From Triglochin maritima (taxonomy: Eukaryota; Streptophyta; Magnoliopsida; Alismatales; Juncaginaceae): DNA of 64,000 nt. Positions 1 through 10,309 of the stretch are shown here, piece by piece (position 1 is the first letter of the stretch; each line of letters opens with the position of its first letter). The notes beneath the pieces were generated by a model. It did not search any database and was not told where the DNA came from. It saw only the letters and a list, made by a program, of their open reading frames with translations. Location of the stretch: positions 16,272,542-16,336,541 of the forward strand of contig OY821791.1 in the NCBI GenBank assembly GCA_963682175.1, in the 5' to 3' direction. The position numbers and the translations under genes are program-made.

Positions 1-1350
1 GTGAACATAAAGATGTGTGTGTGGTGTGTGTGTGTAATTAAGCTCCTCACAACATGTAGTGCATGAAATCATAAAACTACATCCAACTTTGCCTCCACAT
101 GAATTAAGATTTTACTACATCATTAAAACTTACAAGACAATAATTGGAATGAAGCTAAATGAACTCAAGTATAAAGACTAGACCCTACTATGCCTCCACA
201 TGAATTAAGATAAGACTACATCATTAAAACATACAAGACATTAGCTAAGGTAAAGGCAACAAGAGTTCATACACTACAACTTGTGTTTCCAATATTAATT
301 CATATCCATATCCTAACCTTATCATTCCCCATAAAATAGATCCACTAATCAAAGAATAAGCTAAGCTTCATTCAAGAGCATTAGCATATCAAAGATAAGA
401 GTGGAGGCCCATTAGATGGTTATGGAAATCATTTAAAGCTCAAGGGATTAAGATAACACACACTTAATACACTACATGATTATATCACATATTTCTCCAC
501 CCCCCAAATAGGGATGGAACTACTCACTACTCATTACACTAACTATATTAACAGAAGCAAGCATAATACTGAAATGAAACTATACTAATCAAGCAAGAAA
601 TATAAAAGAAGCATAAAACAAAACAAGCAATAAAGCAAACACATAAAAGGAAATCAACTAAGTAAGAATTAACAAGCTAAAGAAAACAACTATTATTAAC
701 TCACTCAAATTACAAGCAGCTCTTCCTCCACCAGAGTTTTGCTTCAAGGCTTCACTCTTAGTAGGGAAGATGCCACCAAAGAGAGAGATAGCTACAATGG
801 GAGGTGAAGAGTTCTATTTATAAGCATGGAAAAAGGTAATCCGGGACAATCCCCCGATGTGGGACTAAACTAATACCAAAAATAGCCTAAACACACATTA
901 ATACAAGTCCAGGAGAAAACTTAGTGGATCTGGGCTTAACCAGACCGCCAATTGGCCGTTCCAGACCGCCAATTGGCGGCCTATAAGCTTCACATCCCAT
1001 TGGCTCTTCTGGTGGGCTTTCCTTGGAGTGTTTCTTGGTCTTGAATGCATCTAACTTGTTTAGTGGAGCTCCGACCCGAATCGAATTGACAAAATACTCC
1101 CCATGATGGCGTGGAGTTTCCTGTTTTGCTCTTAGGTCCTTCTGTCTTACGATCAGGTCCTTCTCCGTTGCATCTCAGTCCCTAGGTCTCACAAATAAGT
1201 CCTTTTTTCCTGCTTTTGGGTCCTTTCATGGCTCTTCTCTTCAAACCTATTTATTCCTGAAAACTAAACATAAAACTCGTAACATAGCATTGTTTAGGGG
1301 AAAGATAATGGATATAAGATACAAATATAAACATGAAATGATGCCAATCA
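1..1350 (-). mobile_element. Family-1 Athila LTR, cut by window start
   Basis: This is the reverse complement of the family-1 LTR seen complete at 32045-33599. Matching blocks include the 'Box' around 500-530 (CCCCAAATAGGGATGGAAC), the TATA region near 815-830 read on the minus strand, the inverted repeat ATCGGGG...CCCCGAT near 845-865, and the palindromic GACCGCCAATTGGC motifs at 952-983. It ends at 1350 with ...CCAATCA, the complement of the LTR 5' end. The bases that follow are not a polypurine tract, so it is either a solo LTR or the 5' LTR of a minus-strand element lying to the left of the window. Confidence 0.85.
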
Positions 1351-1527
1351 CTTCACCCCGAACTGCTTTGAACCTTTGCTTGAGCCATTGGCTTTGGAAA
1401 CATTCCCGCCAAAAAAATTATGTAAGGTGATTGTCTTGTGTATGCAAAAAGATAAGATGTCGCGCCAAAGATCACCTAAAGGTTGACCCTCGTACCAAGC
1501 ATCCAAAAAACAGTATACCCTTCCTAT

Positions 1528-1721
1528 TAGAGCACGGTAACGGGCTGGGCCAGCCCGGCCCGAGCCCGTTGGCCCGCCAACCTAAATGGCCCGGCCCATT
1601 TCAAAGAGGTCAGGCCTGGCCCGACCTGTTTTTTTTTGTTATTTGTGAGCAATTGAGTCAGGCCTAAAGCCCAACATGTTTATTTTTTCCAGGTCGTGGC
1701 CCGGCCCGGTACCCACCTCTA
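1528..1721. mobile_element. hAT-type MITE (194 bp)
   Basis: A short non-coding element with terminal inverted repeats: TAGAG-N-ACGGTAACGGGC-GGGCC at the left and GGCCCGGTACCCACCTCTA at the right. The interior is rich in GGCCCGGCCC, the signature of a very common plant hAT-derived MITE. It is flanked by 8-bp direct repeats differing at one base, CTTCCTAT (1520-1527) and CTTCCCAT (1722-1729), the target duplication length expected for hAT. It encodes nothing and would depend on a hAT transposase in trans. Confidence 0.85.
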
Positions 1722-1729
1722 CTTCCCAT

Positions 1730-2238
1730 CTCGTATAGTTACTTGGTTGTATTTGCAAAGAGTTGGTAGCCACATTAGTAAGTCTCTAAATTGGTTGAAG
1801 CCCAAAAATTCCTGGCTTGGGATGAGTCCTTGTTGAAACCGAGAAAACATGTTCAGAATCTGGTCTTCGATATTGACTAGTAGAAATTCAAGTTATATCA
1901 TATATGGTCTCGGTGATTTGCAAGGTGTAAGGGAAAATGTTACCTCCTTGATTTTTTTTTACAGAGAAGTCCTGAGTGAAGAGATCCGGCCGGGTTCTGA
2001 ATTTTCAATGATGATACCTAGCGAGCACAAAAACAAGTACGTTTGCAGTTTCAAGTTCCAATGATACTGACCTACTATGTATTATCTAAACGTAAACTTG
2101 CTAAAAATGAAATTGAGGTGGAATTAAAATATTTAGTGTCGGAAATCGTTACAAAACAATATGTTATCTGTGGATTTTGCATTATATGTACAAAAATAAT
2201 GTTGGAACACGACACTGTTTTTCGTGTAACATAACAAG
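1730..2238. other. Unassigned spacer, no recognised gene
   Basis: No gene, repeat family or RNA is recognised. A pyrimidine tract ending in TTTTTTTACAG near 1955-1965 followed by an open stretch to about 2064 looks superficially like an exon behind a splice acceptor, but no family similarity is visible and the upstream frame is not open. Confidence 0.5.
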
Positions 2239-2769
2239 TGTAAAATCCTCAAAAGCGGAAGAAATTTTAAAAAATTAATATAACACAAACACGAGGATAT
2301 TACACAAGAAAACCGGCAACTAGTGCACCAACATATATACAACATATATAACTGAGAGTTTCAAGAGTGTGATTACAACAAAAGCTAAAGGAAATGTACA
2401 TGTAATCATTAAGACCTCAAAACAGGGAAAAGCAGGATCTGGCTCCGAACACGCTCCTCCTCGGTCACCACCTCCTAGTGCCGCTCACGACCTGAAATAA
2501 AGCATGACTATGTCTGAGTTTTCCATAAGGAAACCCCGTATGCCAAACTCCTATCACGATAAATGGACTAGATATCTATAAGCATGTATGATATGAAATT
2601 CAGTAAACAACATCAACGTCTCACTGGGCCTCTGGGAACTCACTCTCTACCACTGTAGACACAAGCAATAACAGGACTCGTGGGTCCTCTAGCCCAACCC
2701 TCACACGTGCCCCAGCCACCACAGCCGGAAACATCCTCGGCTACGACACAACGCTGGATCACTATCTGA

Positions 2770-3008
2770 CCGGCAATGTTCGTACCGTTTCCCATCCAGG
2801 GCCGGGGATCCGTTGCCTTCAAAGCTGATCCAAGGAACCACTCTCAGGCCGACAATGTCCATATCGTTTCCCCTCCAAGGCTGGGGACCCATTGCCCTTA
2901 AGCTGGCTCCACAACACCAACAAACCACTCCCAGGTCGGCAATGTCTGTACCGTTGCCCCAAAAATGCCGGAGACCCGTTGCTCTTGAGCTGGCTCCACA
3001 ACACCAAA
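2770..3008. repeat. Three degenerate ~80-87 bp tandem units in the solo LTR
   Basis: The phrase GGCAATGT-N-GTACCGTT...GGGGA-CCGTTGCC recurs starting near 2772, 2851 and 2938, giving spacings of 79 and 87 bp. Copies two and three also share the trailer AGCTGGCTCCACAACACC. The units are diverged and form part of the LTR. Confidence 0.7.
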
Positions 3009-3027
3009 ATAACACAAAACTGCACCA

Positions 3028-3605
3028 AAACGGTCGAACAAAACCACCAAACTGGTCGACCGAAGCCCTCTCTGCTGGACTGATCCAACCGAAAAACCCG
3101 TCAACCAGTCGAACGGCAAAGGGGACCCGTTCGACCGAAATCCACCAGTAAAAACCCCTTGCCGCATAAAAAACACAAACGGTCGAACAACACGAGATCG
3201 ACGGTTGACCGAAAACGGGGCAGTAAAATCTAATTCATAACAAAATACACCAGTCAACCGAACCATCAAATGGTCGGACAAACTTTAAGTTATTTTAATT
3301 TGTCGGTCGAACGAGGTCTTAAGGAGGTCGGCCGTTTTGTGGTCTACACCCACAACCGACTTAAAACAGTGTTTCGATCGAACGGCAAAGGGGTCCCGTT
3401 CGACCGAAAGCCACCTCTAGCACCCTCTTCTCGCTTAACATGCACCACCGGTCGACCACCCAAGGGTATCGTTCGACCGGTGCAAGAGATAATGTCAAAA
3501 TTACACTACAACCGGTCGACCGAATCAAGCTACCGGTCGACCGTTACAGTGCAGAAAATTGCTGCACAGGTCCGACGAGTCATCCGGCCTACCGTCGACC
3601 ACTCC
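3028..3605. repeat. Array of GGTCGACC / TTCGACCG motifs in the solo LTR
   Basis: About fifteen copies of the palindromic core GGTCGACC or its half-variants (GGTCGAAC, GTTCGACCG) occur at irregular spacing, for example near 3053, 3451, 3510 and 3532. They occur in both orientations and are not in a fixed tandem register. The same core recurs in the unrelated Copia LTR at 27.3-27.8 kb. Confidence 0.8.
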
Positions 3606-4380
3606 AACACCCACAAAAACATAAGTGAGTATCAAAGTAAAGCTTGACATACCTTGAAGGCTTGAAGAAGTCTTTGAAGAACCACCGCGAGCGTCCCTTC
3701 GAGAAAACTCTCATCTTCCGGCAACTCTTCGAGCCCGGTCACCTCTTCCAATCAAACCACCCTGATCCCCTCAGTTCGCGCCAATAGAGCTGGGAGTGAG
3801 TGAGATGAGAGTGAGAAACGCGAGAGAGAGAGGAACGAGTGAGTGAGGGAGAGAGAAATAAACCCAACCTTTATACATTTCTCCCCTCCATCTCCACCAT
3901 CAAACCCAATCTTCTCCAACTCAATCCCAGCCCTCCATCCAAAAACCTCCTATTTGCCACCTAAAAGGAAATTAACCCAATTAATAAGGGTTTAAGATAT
4001 TACAACAAGTACTCAAATTCAAAGGTGTTTTAAAAGAGAAATCATGATGAAAGTGTTTAGATGCAAGAACACCTCAATAAATGGATTAACAATGCAGACA
4101 GTGCGGAATGATGTGAGATGAATGGATTAAATATTGGGACAGATCATAATTTGCCCTCTACAGAAAACTAGTGGAAAGACACGAAGACAAAAAAATAGGG
4201 ACCACTCAACAGTAACTCGTAAAAGCATGAATTAAATTTCTCCAATATTATGGGGTGTAATTCCAACTTGTGTTTGAGACTTAGAGCTAAGTGATTTTCT
4301 GGTCTAATTGTTGTTGGGTTGTCAACTCCAAAGTTGGGGTTAATGATGAAAGACCCCCATACTTTTCTAGTTGATATGTG

Positions 4381-4406
4381 CACATGTGAATTGGGTTTAT
4401 TATAAA
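4381..4406 (+). promoter_or_regulatory. Putative core promoter of the bHLH gene
   Basis: A palindromic E-box CACATGTG (4381-4388) lies just upstream of a TATA-like TATAAAG (4401-4407), on the same strand as the bHLH coding exons and after the end of the LTR/TSD at 4009. Transcription starting about 30 bp downstream would give a 5' untranslated exon. The E-box could be read by bHLH proteins including the gene's own product, but that is inference. Confidence 0.4.
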
Positions 4407-4429
4407 GCCACTTGCTTCTTTGCCCATAT

Positions 4430-5587
4430 AATTATGCTAACCTTCTTGCTGTGCACTACATCTCAAGTTGCCTATTTTCAAATTAAATTTTAAACCTAAC
4501 GAAGATATCTTCTGTCGGTGGTGGTTTCAGGAGAATTCATTTGTAGATCTTTGATGTTGTTTCATATTATCTGAAAGTGATCTCAAGATCAAGATCTGTG
4601 TTGCTTTCTTCTTATTAACAAGGGTTGCTTATTCCAGGTGATCTTTAGCTACTTTTTCTTTGCTTGTTGATATTGGTTTCTTCTGAATTCCTTGAAAATT
4701 CTGTCCATCTAGAGGATAACTTATATATTCCTCAAACGTTTCCCAATATCTCCGTGCTTCTATCGGACACCCCTTTAAGTGTTTGTAATATTACCTTATT
4801 TGAAGCATATTTTTGTTCCTTTCTGTGAAAGATGGTTCAATGTGGGTTGCATGATCCGCGGAGAGTATGCTATCTAGATACCTCATTGAGCTCTCCAGAA
4901 AAGGACTTTTAATTAGTATTTGGTATCAATTTCATGCTTTTGATTTTGGTACGTACTTTGTGATGATATTCATGTCGTTTCCTCACTGAAGGCATGGACC
5001 TTAAAATATATTAAATAAAGAGTAAAAAATATACTCCACTTTCCTTATCAATTTCACTTAAATCTTCTCAGGCAAAGATCAAACTCTTAAAATTTTAACT
5101 TGCACCTCGAAATTATTCCCCAGAATCAAAATTACATCCTTAGATTTCGTCTTTCATTTAAATCAAACCATAAGAAATACTTCCTCATACAGCTCATGTA
5201 TACTTGTAGAAGACCATGCCCTTTCAGGGATGTTGTTCTTTAAAGCATACTCGATTATATACATAATCGTCAACGTTACTACAAAATCCTCAAAAGAGGT
5301 TCTCTAACGAGCAAAGGACATGCCGGTCGAAATGTTTCTGGCTTTACCTTGGCAATAAGAAAGACTACTTTTATGGCAAATTTGAACATAGACGCAAACA
5401 AGTTCCATTACCACAATAAATTAGAATGGCTAACAGTTCAATTTGCCATTTTTATCAACTTCTTTTGGAATACCTTTGATAATAACCTCTAACTCTATAG
5501 AAAATAAGACAAATGCAAGAAAATAGTAATAATTGGCATCTGATGACTTATCAATCTTATAATATAGTTTTTCTTTACATTTTACAG
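4430..5587 (+). other. 5' leader and probable 5' intron of the bHLH gene
   Basis: A pyrimidine-rich tract ending TTTTACAG (AG at 5586-5587) directly precedes the first clear coding exon, so an intron probably ends here. A possible donor is CAG|GTGATC with GT at 4638-4639, which would make an intron of about 0.95 kb. Many IVa bHLH proteins have a few extra N-terminal residues from an upstream exon; no convincing coding exon is seen, so that part may be absent, very short, or non-coding. The rest is AT-rich with no other feature. Confidence 0.4.
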
Positions 5588-5596
5588 GATAGGTTG

Positions 5597-8124
5597 ATGG
5601 ACAATCCAAACTTCTTGAAGAACTTCGTGACCAACCCTGAACACAACTCGCAACCTGTACACGGACATCACCATGCTGAGGTTAGAGTTTGTAAAAATTC
5701 GACCATAGCCAGCATTGAGAACAATTACTACTCACACGACAACCAAAAACAAATTGGCTCAACCAACATAGGTTCCACATCATCCCAACAATTTTTTTCA
5801 TTTGGTGGGAAGAGGGATGATGTAATCGGATCTTCTAATGTATCACAAGGAATTAAATGGGATCATGTTGAAGACAAATCAGCTAAGTGTTCGAGGATAA
5901 GTGTTGCAACAAATATTAGAGCATCACCAGAACATGCTAGGGACCATATACTAGCTGAGAGGAGGAGGAGGGAGAAGCTTAGCCAAAGGCTAATAGCTCT
6001 TGCAGCAATAGTCCCAGGATTGAAGAAGGTAAGCCCTTTATATACGACTTACCTAATATGACTATCATGTGTTCTTTTCAGAACAATGGTTAATAACAAC
6101 TAAACAATTCAGTAGTTTGGTTGTTCGAATTTGATGGGTTGATGCCGTTATCGCACTTTGTACAGTCAAATCTTATTGATGTTGGAGGCTATGGATCAAA
6201 GACTTGTATAAGTTCTGGTTGGTCCAACTTGTCAAATTTGGGACGCATAACATGAAAAATGGCTATGACAAAATATATTTAGACAGATGCACATATGAAA
6301 CTTCACGTTTGCAAGTCATATGTTTGCCTGAAATTTAGTTCCGGCTTACAAGTTTTTTATTTAGAATTCGATGTGTTTCTTCTTTACAATGCTTGTTGGT
6401 AATTAAGTACCATATTTTCGACATATATAATAGTATTCACATTTTGGAATCTTCTTTTGTCTGGTGTATATACAAATCAACTATCAATTGTAACAATTGG
6501 TATGTCATTTGACTTATTATTTTGCAAAGCGATTATTTGCCTTGATCTAACATGTAAAGTTTCACATACATTTTTGAAGACGGACAAAGCCTCTATCCTA
6601 GAGGATGCCACCAATTATGTGAAGCAACTTCAAGTGAGAGTGAAGAAACTAGAAGAAGGAAACCAAAACAAATCCATCGAATCAGTTGTGCTCGTCAGGA
6701 AATCCCAGCTCACAGCCGAGGACATCGTCTCCCCTAGCTCTTCCACCTCATCCTCTTGCTCTATCACCTGCAACAAAAAGATTGAAGGGAAGACCCCTTT
6801 CAAGGACACGAAACTCCCAGATATCGAGGTTAGGGTCTCCGACAGGATGGTTCTTGTGAGGATCCAATGCCACAAGCAAAAGGGATTTTTCGTCAAGGTT
6901 TTGGAAGAGATGGAGAAACTCCATGTTGAAGTTGTGAACAGTAGTTTGATTCCTTTCGGCTCAGCTCTTGACACGACAATTGTGTCCCAAGTAAGCTATA
7001 TATCCTACGTGGTATTTCTTTACTATTTCGTATTTGTATTTTTCATCAAAAAAACATTTTCAAATATTTATACATCTTGGTGTGCATGTATATGTAGCGT
7101 CAAGGTATAAAAGCACACTATTGATTTAGAGAAAAATGCGTCCATCACTTGATTGGATAGAGAATGGTGGAGGAGGAGATATTTATAAGTGTTGTTGCCT
7201 TGCTTAGTCAAGAAGAAAAATAGAGTTAGGAGAATAGGAGGAAGGATGAGTGTTTGTGAGAGGAAAGGGAGAATAAGAGAAGGAGAACGATCTGCTGAGT
7301 TGAGGTAAGTTCTCTTTTAGTAGCTCAAATGAAGTTAGAAATTGAAGTTCATGTTCATTTTTGTGCTTGGTTTTGTTTGGTAAATGTAACAGAAGAAATG
7401 AAGGATTTTAAGAGACATTGATGAAGGAAAAAGATGAAGATTTGGATATGGTTTTTGGAGTCAAATCGAAGTAATTTTTATGATACAGAAGGGATGTTAA
7501 GGAAAATAAATGTGCATGTCGTCCAACATGCATTTGATTACAGCTTATAAGATTTTGTATGATGTTGTTTGGATCTTCTAGTCCGTCTATATACTTCTTA
7601 TATAGAACTAAAATAAGGTACGTATACCGATGGTCGGTGCTATCAACAAAATTACAAATTATATGAAAAATGACTACCCTCCTTTTTAGCAAAATAAGTA
7701 AAAAACAATTCTAGTTTAACATTGAGCTTTAAATATTTATATGATCGAGAAGTGGTGTAATTTTCATAGTTTTTATCTGATAAGTTTCATAGTAATTTTC
7801 AGTTAAATGTAGACATTGGTAATTTAGTGATCTAAGGTTTCTTGAATGACTACTCATTTTGAAACAAATCAAACGACAATCTTATGATATGTTTCTGACA
7901 TTTCAGCAATTAATTAATGACAGTAAAAAAGTCTAGATGCCGATAATATAATTTTTTTGAGTTCCTGATTCCAATGATATGTTGTTTAATTTTGTTTTTA
8001 AATATTTTTCTTAAATCATTATCATACGGCATTTGTGTTTGTTATGTTGATGTAGATGGAAGATGGCTATTGCATGAATGCGAAGTTTCTTATGGAGAAG
8101 CTTAACTCAGTTTTGACCAATTAG
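5597..8124 (+). CDS. bHLH transcription factor, subgroup IVa type (bHLH18/19/20/25-like)
   Basis: Three coding exons, all joined in phase 0: 5597-6028, 6580-6990 and 8056-8124, with GTAAGC donors at 6029 and 6991 and AG acceptors ending at 6579 and 8055. They give 303 residues, near the usual length of the family. Residues 113-170 form the basic helix-loop-helix: the basic region has the H117-E121-R125 triad that reads an E-box/G-box, then VPGLKK and KASILEDA in the second helix. Residues 223-303 match the C-terminal ACT-like dimerisation fold of this subgroup (LPDIEVRVSD...), the last strand coming from exon 3. The product is a nuclear DNA-binding regulator. Known IVa members control jasmonate-linked iron responses, ER bodies (NAI1) or terpenoid pathways (BIS, TSAR); which one applies here is unknown. 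The start at 5597 is the first Met after the acceptor; an upstream coding exon is possible. No frameshift or stop is seen, so the gene looks intact. Confidence 0.88.
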
Positions 8125-8946
8125 TTTCACTCAAAGGTCTCCTGATTCTAGCATCTCTCTCACTCACTCAATGATAAAAAAGTACCTTTTAAATATCTAG
8201 TGGTATCCACAATTTGCAATACTTCATGTCCATTTGACCAGGATTTGTTGGATTAGTAACATCCAGGTTGTATGAGATTTCTTAAATGAGCGTGTTGGAC
8301 AAATGGAGAGGTTAGTTTGTTAACAATGATATTTTTTGTTATGGTTAGTTTTCATGATTGTCAAATTGTTTTTTTTATGAAAGTAGAACACAAATTGGCG
8401 AAATGAGAAGTCCAGAATAAATGAACAATTATAAGTAGTTAGCTAGTATGCATAATTATAACGATATAATGTAATAATACATATAAACATTTGTGAGGGG
8501 TTTTTCTAGAATTTTCTTTTCCAACTTAATTAAATACTTTGTGCCTAAATAACTCAACTATTTCAATTTCACACAGAATGCTTCAGTTACTAAATGTGAA
8601 TTTCTAATCCGTAGCTATTATATAGAACTTCCATGGTTATTGATATTTTAATCCACAAGATAATATAAGTAAACTTACTCTTTAAGCAAACTTGAGTTGT
8701 CATGTGTTTCAAAGCAAAAATTTAGAACATCCAAGTAGAAAAGTCTTGAAGTTCATAATGTCGCGGGTCGTAATTATTATCCAGACCCTTTCTTCATTAA
8801 TCAAGGGTAAAGCCACGGTGCACTTCTCATGGATTTGTTCGTTAGCTTTCGTTAGATTGTAACATCTAGTTAATCGACATGTGTACATTGTTATACATGC
8901 TCCTGTTTGTATTGTCAACAGTACTACATTGGACCGATAGATGACT
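8125..8946. other. 3' flank of the bHLH gene
   Basis: AT-rich sequence following the bHLH stop codon. It should hold the 3' untranslated region; no recognised gene, repeat end or RNA is visible. Confidence 0.5.
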
Positions 8947-9141
8947 TCAGGAGTTTCTCATTGGTCGATGTCTCAAAATGCGAAGGAAATTCATTTCCTC
9001 TTTTTCTATTGGTTTTGGAAACCCATATTTTTCCTGAAGACGACTAGTTGCTAAAGATGCTCTCCTTTCTATGTCAAATCCCGAAACCTGTTCCCGAAAG
9101 AAGTGCTCCGCGGGAGGATGCGCGTACACCAGTGCTCCATC
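8947..9141 (-). pseudogene. Unidentified coding remnant (~64 codons)
   Basis: Read on the minus strand from 9138 or so, a compact open stretch of well-balanced composition encodes roughly 64 residues (DGALVYAHPP... through ...EKEEMNFLRILRHRP) and stops at 8947. It is less repetitive and less biased than random ORFs around it, and an AG precedes it (AAATAAG|ATGG), so it could be a single exon of a host gene captured by the neighbouring CACTA element or left behind by it. I do not recognise the family. No start codon or partner exon is evident. Confidence 0.35.
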
Positions 9142-10309
9142 TTATTTAAAAGCAAGAATTTGTGGAACCTACATTTTAATTAACCGAAATTAATTTGGTG
9201 ACTACTCAAAGTTTTATGGACTGGAGTGGGTCCTGTTGGTTGACTATCTGAGTCTCATGTCTTGTAAAACTTCGTTCACTACTATTCTAAATCCAAGCGC
9301 AGAACTTGAAAATAATGAACACAACATACTTAATATACCGACTAATGAATGGATTATATTACCCGCAACTCTTGCATCTTGCTAATTGCAAGAATTGTGC
9401 ATAGTGATGTACATTAAAGACCTAGGAAGCTTGTGATGGTTGGTGTTTGTCCTACCGTAAGTGGTATTATTTTATATATTCCTCTTCCCATAGACATGCT
9501 TGTGCTTGAGATATAACTTCTTTAGTTCGGGAAGGAATCATATCGGGACACTTACCCAACGCACAAGCTTACGTAGTTCCACTAGTGATTATTATAATAC
9601 AAAAGAAAATCTATGATTAATAATCGAAGCATATGTTTGCACCGGGTTTAGCTTTGGGAGACATTCTCCGACTTTGTTAACAACTTTCGGCCCTTCATTA
9701 TTAAGGACACAACAACTTCAAGCGACTAGAGTGCATATCGGATTAGTTGCTCAAATCTCCTCCGTACTGAAGAAAACTTTTGTTTAGTACCATTTCTGAT
9801 ACTTTTGAAGATGCTTATCATGTTCCATTACTATAGTAAATAAAGGTGTTTGTTGAGAAACATATCAACATATCTTGCAACTCTGGCGAAGATCTTTATT
9901 TCTTGATTAGATTATGAGATTCAGATTTGCAGGTTGCCAAATTATTCGATGGCAAAATCATGCCAGCCTAGTCGTATATCTTCACAAATCATGATTGAGC
10001 TTTTTAAATAATTGGAATACTATTTTATATAGCAAAGCATTTCTCTTTTAGACGATGGTTTAGAAACAATGAGCCAAGAACTAATAGCCATTTTTTAGCA
10101 TGACAGCAAATAGCATCATATATATCAACGGTGGACTATGTGGATAGAGAAATATAGTTATCCTAGCAGAATATAAGGTAAAAGAATATCAAAATTGGAA
10201 ATACCTCACCCAAATTCAAGTATAGAACATGCTAATCGTTGTTAACATGATGTATGGATTTTATATGCATTTTCAATTGATTTTTATATTTAAGTTGTAA
10301 TTTTTTTAT
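9142..10309 (-). other. AT-rich interior, probable decayed CACTA sequence
   Basis: The region has no intact reading frame. Between about 9640 and 9760 the minus strand shows a short stretch resembling the part of TNPD that follows the DUF4218 region (a CVLNN-like motif), which would continue the transposase remnant at 10310-12720. The remainder is too decayed to assign. Confidence 0.3.

Larger units (their letters stand above)
2239..4004 (-). mobile_element. Solo gypsy LTR (chromovirus-like), TSD ACAAG
   Basis: The segment starts TGTAAAATCC and ends GATATTACA, so both ends are TG...CA, and is flanked on both sides by the 5-bp repeat ACAAG (2234-2238 and 4005-4009). No internal coding sequence is attached, so this is a solo LTR left by LTR-LTR recombination. 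Minus orientation is inferred from a TATAAAGG box near 3870 read on the minus strand and from similarity in layout to the LTR at 20529-23641. It contains three tandem copies of a GC-rich unit and a dense array of GGTCGACC-type motifs, listed separately. Confidence 0.85.

Noticed and set aside
1431..1667. Open frame of 78 codons across the MITE
   Set aside because: Spans the hAT MITE terminal repeat; Pro/Gly text comes from GGCCCGGCCC.
1955..2064. Exon-like stretch after a splice-acceptor-like tract
   Set aside because: No recognisable protein family, no partner exon and no open frame upstream; kept only as unassigned spacer.
2701..3281. Overlapping open frames of 60-127 codons on both strands
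   Set aside because: They lie in the GC-rich repeats of the solo LTR and overlap one another on both strands; no family similarity.
6991..8055. Nested transposon in bHLH intron 2
   Set aside because: The intron is 1065 bp and AT-rich, but no terminal repeats or target duplication were found.
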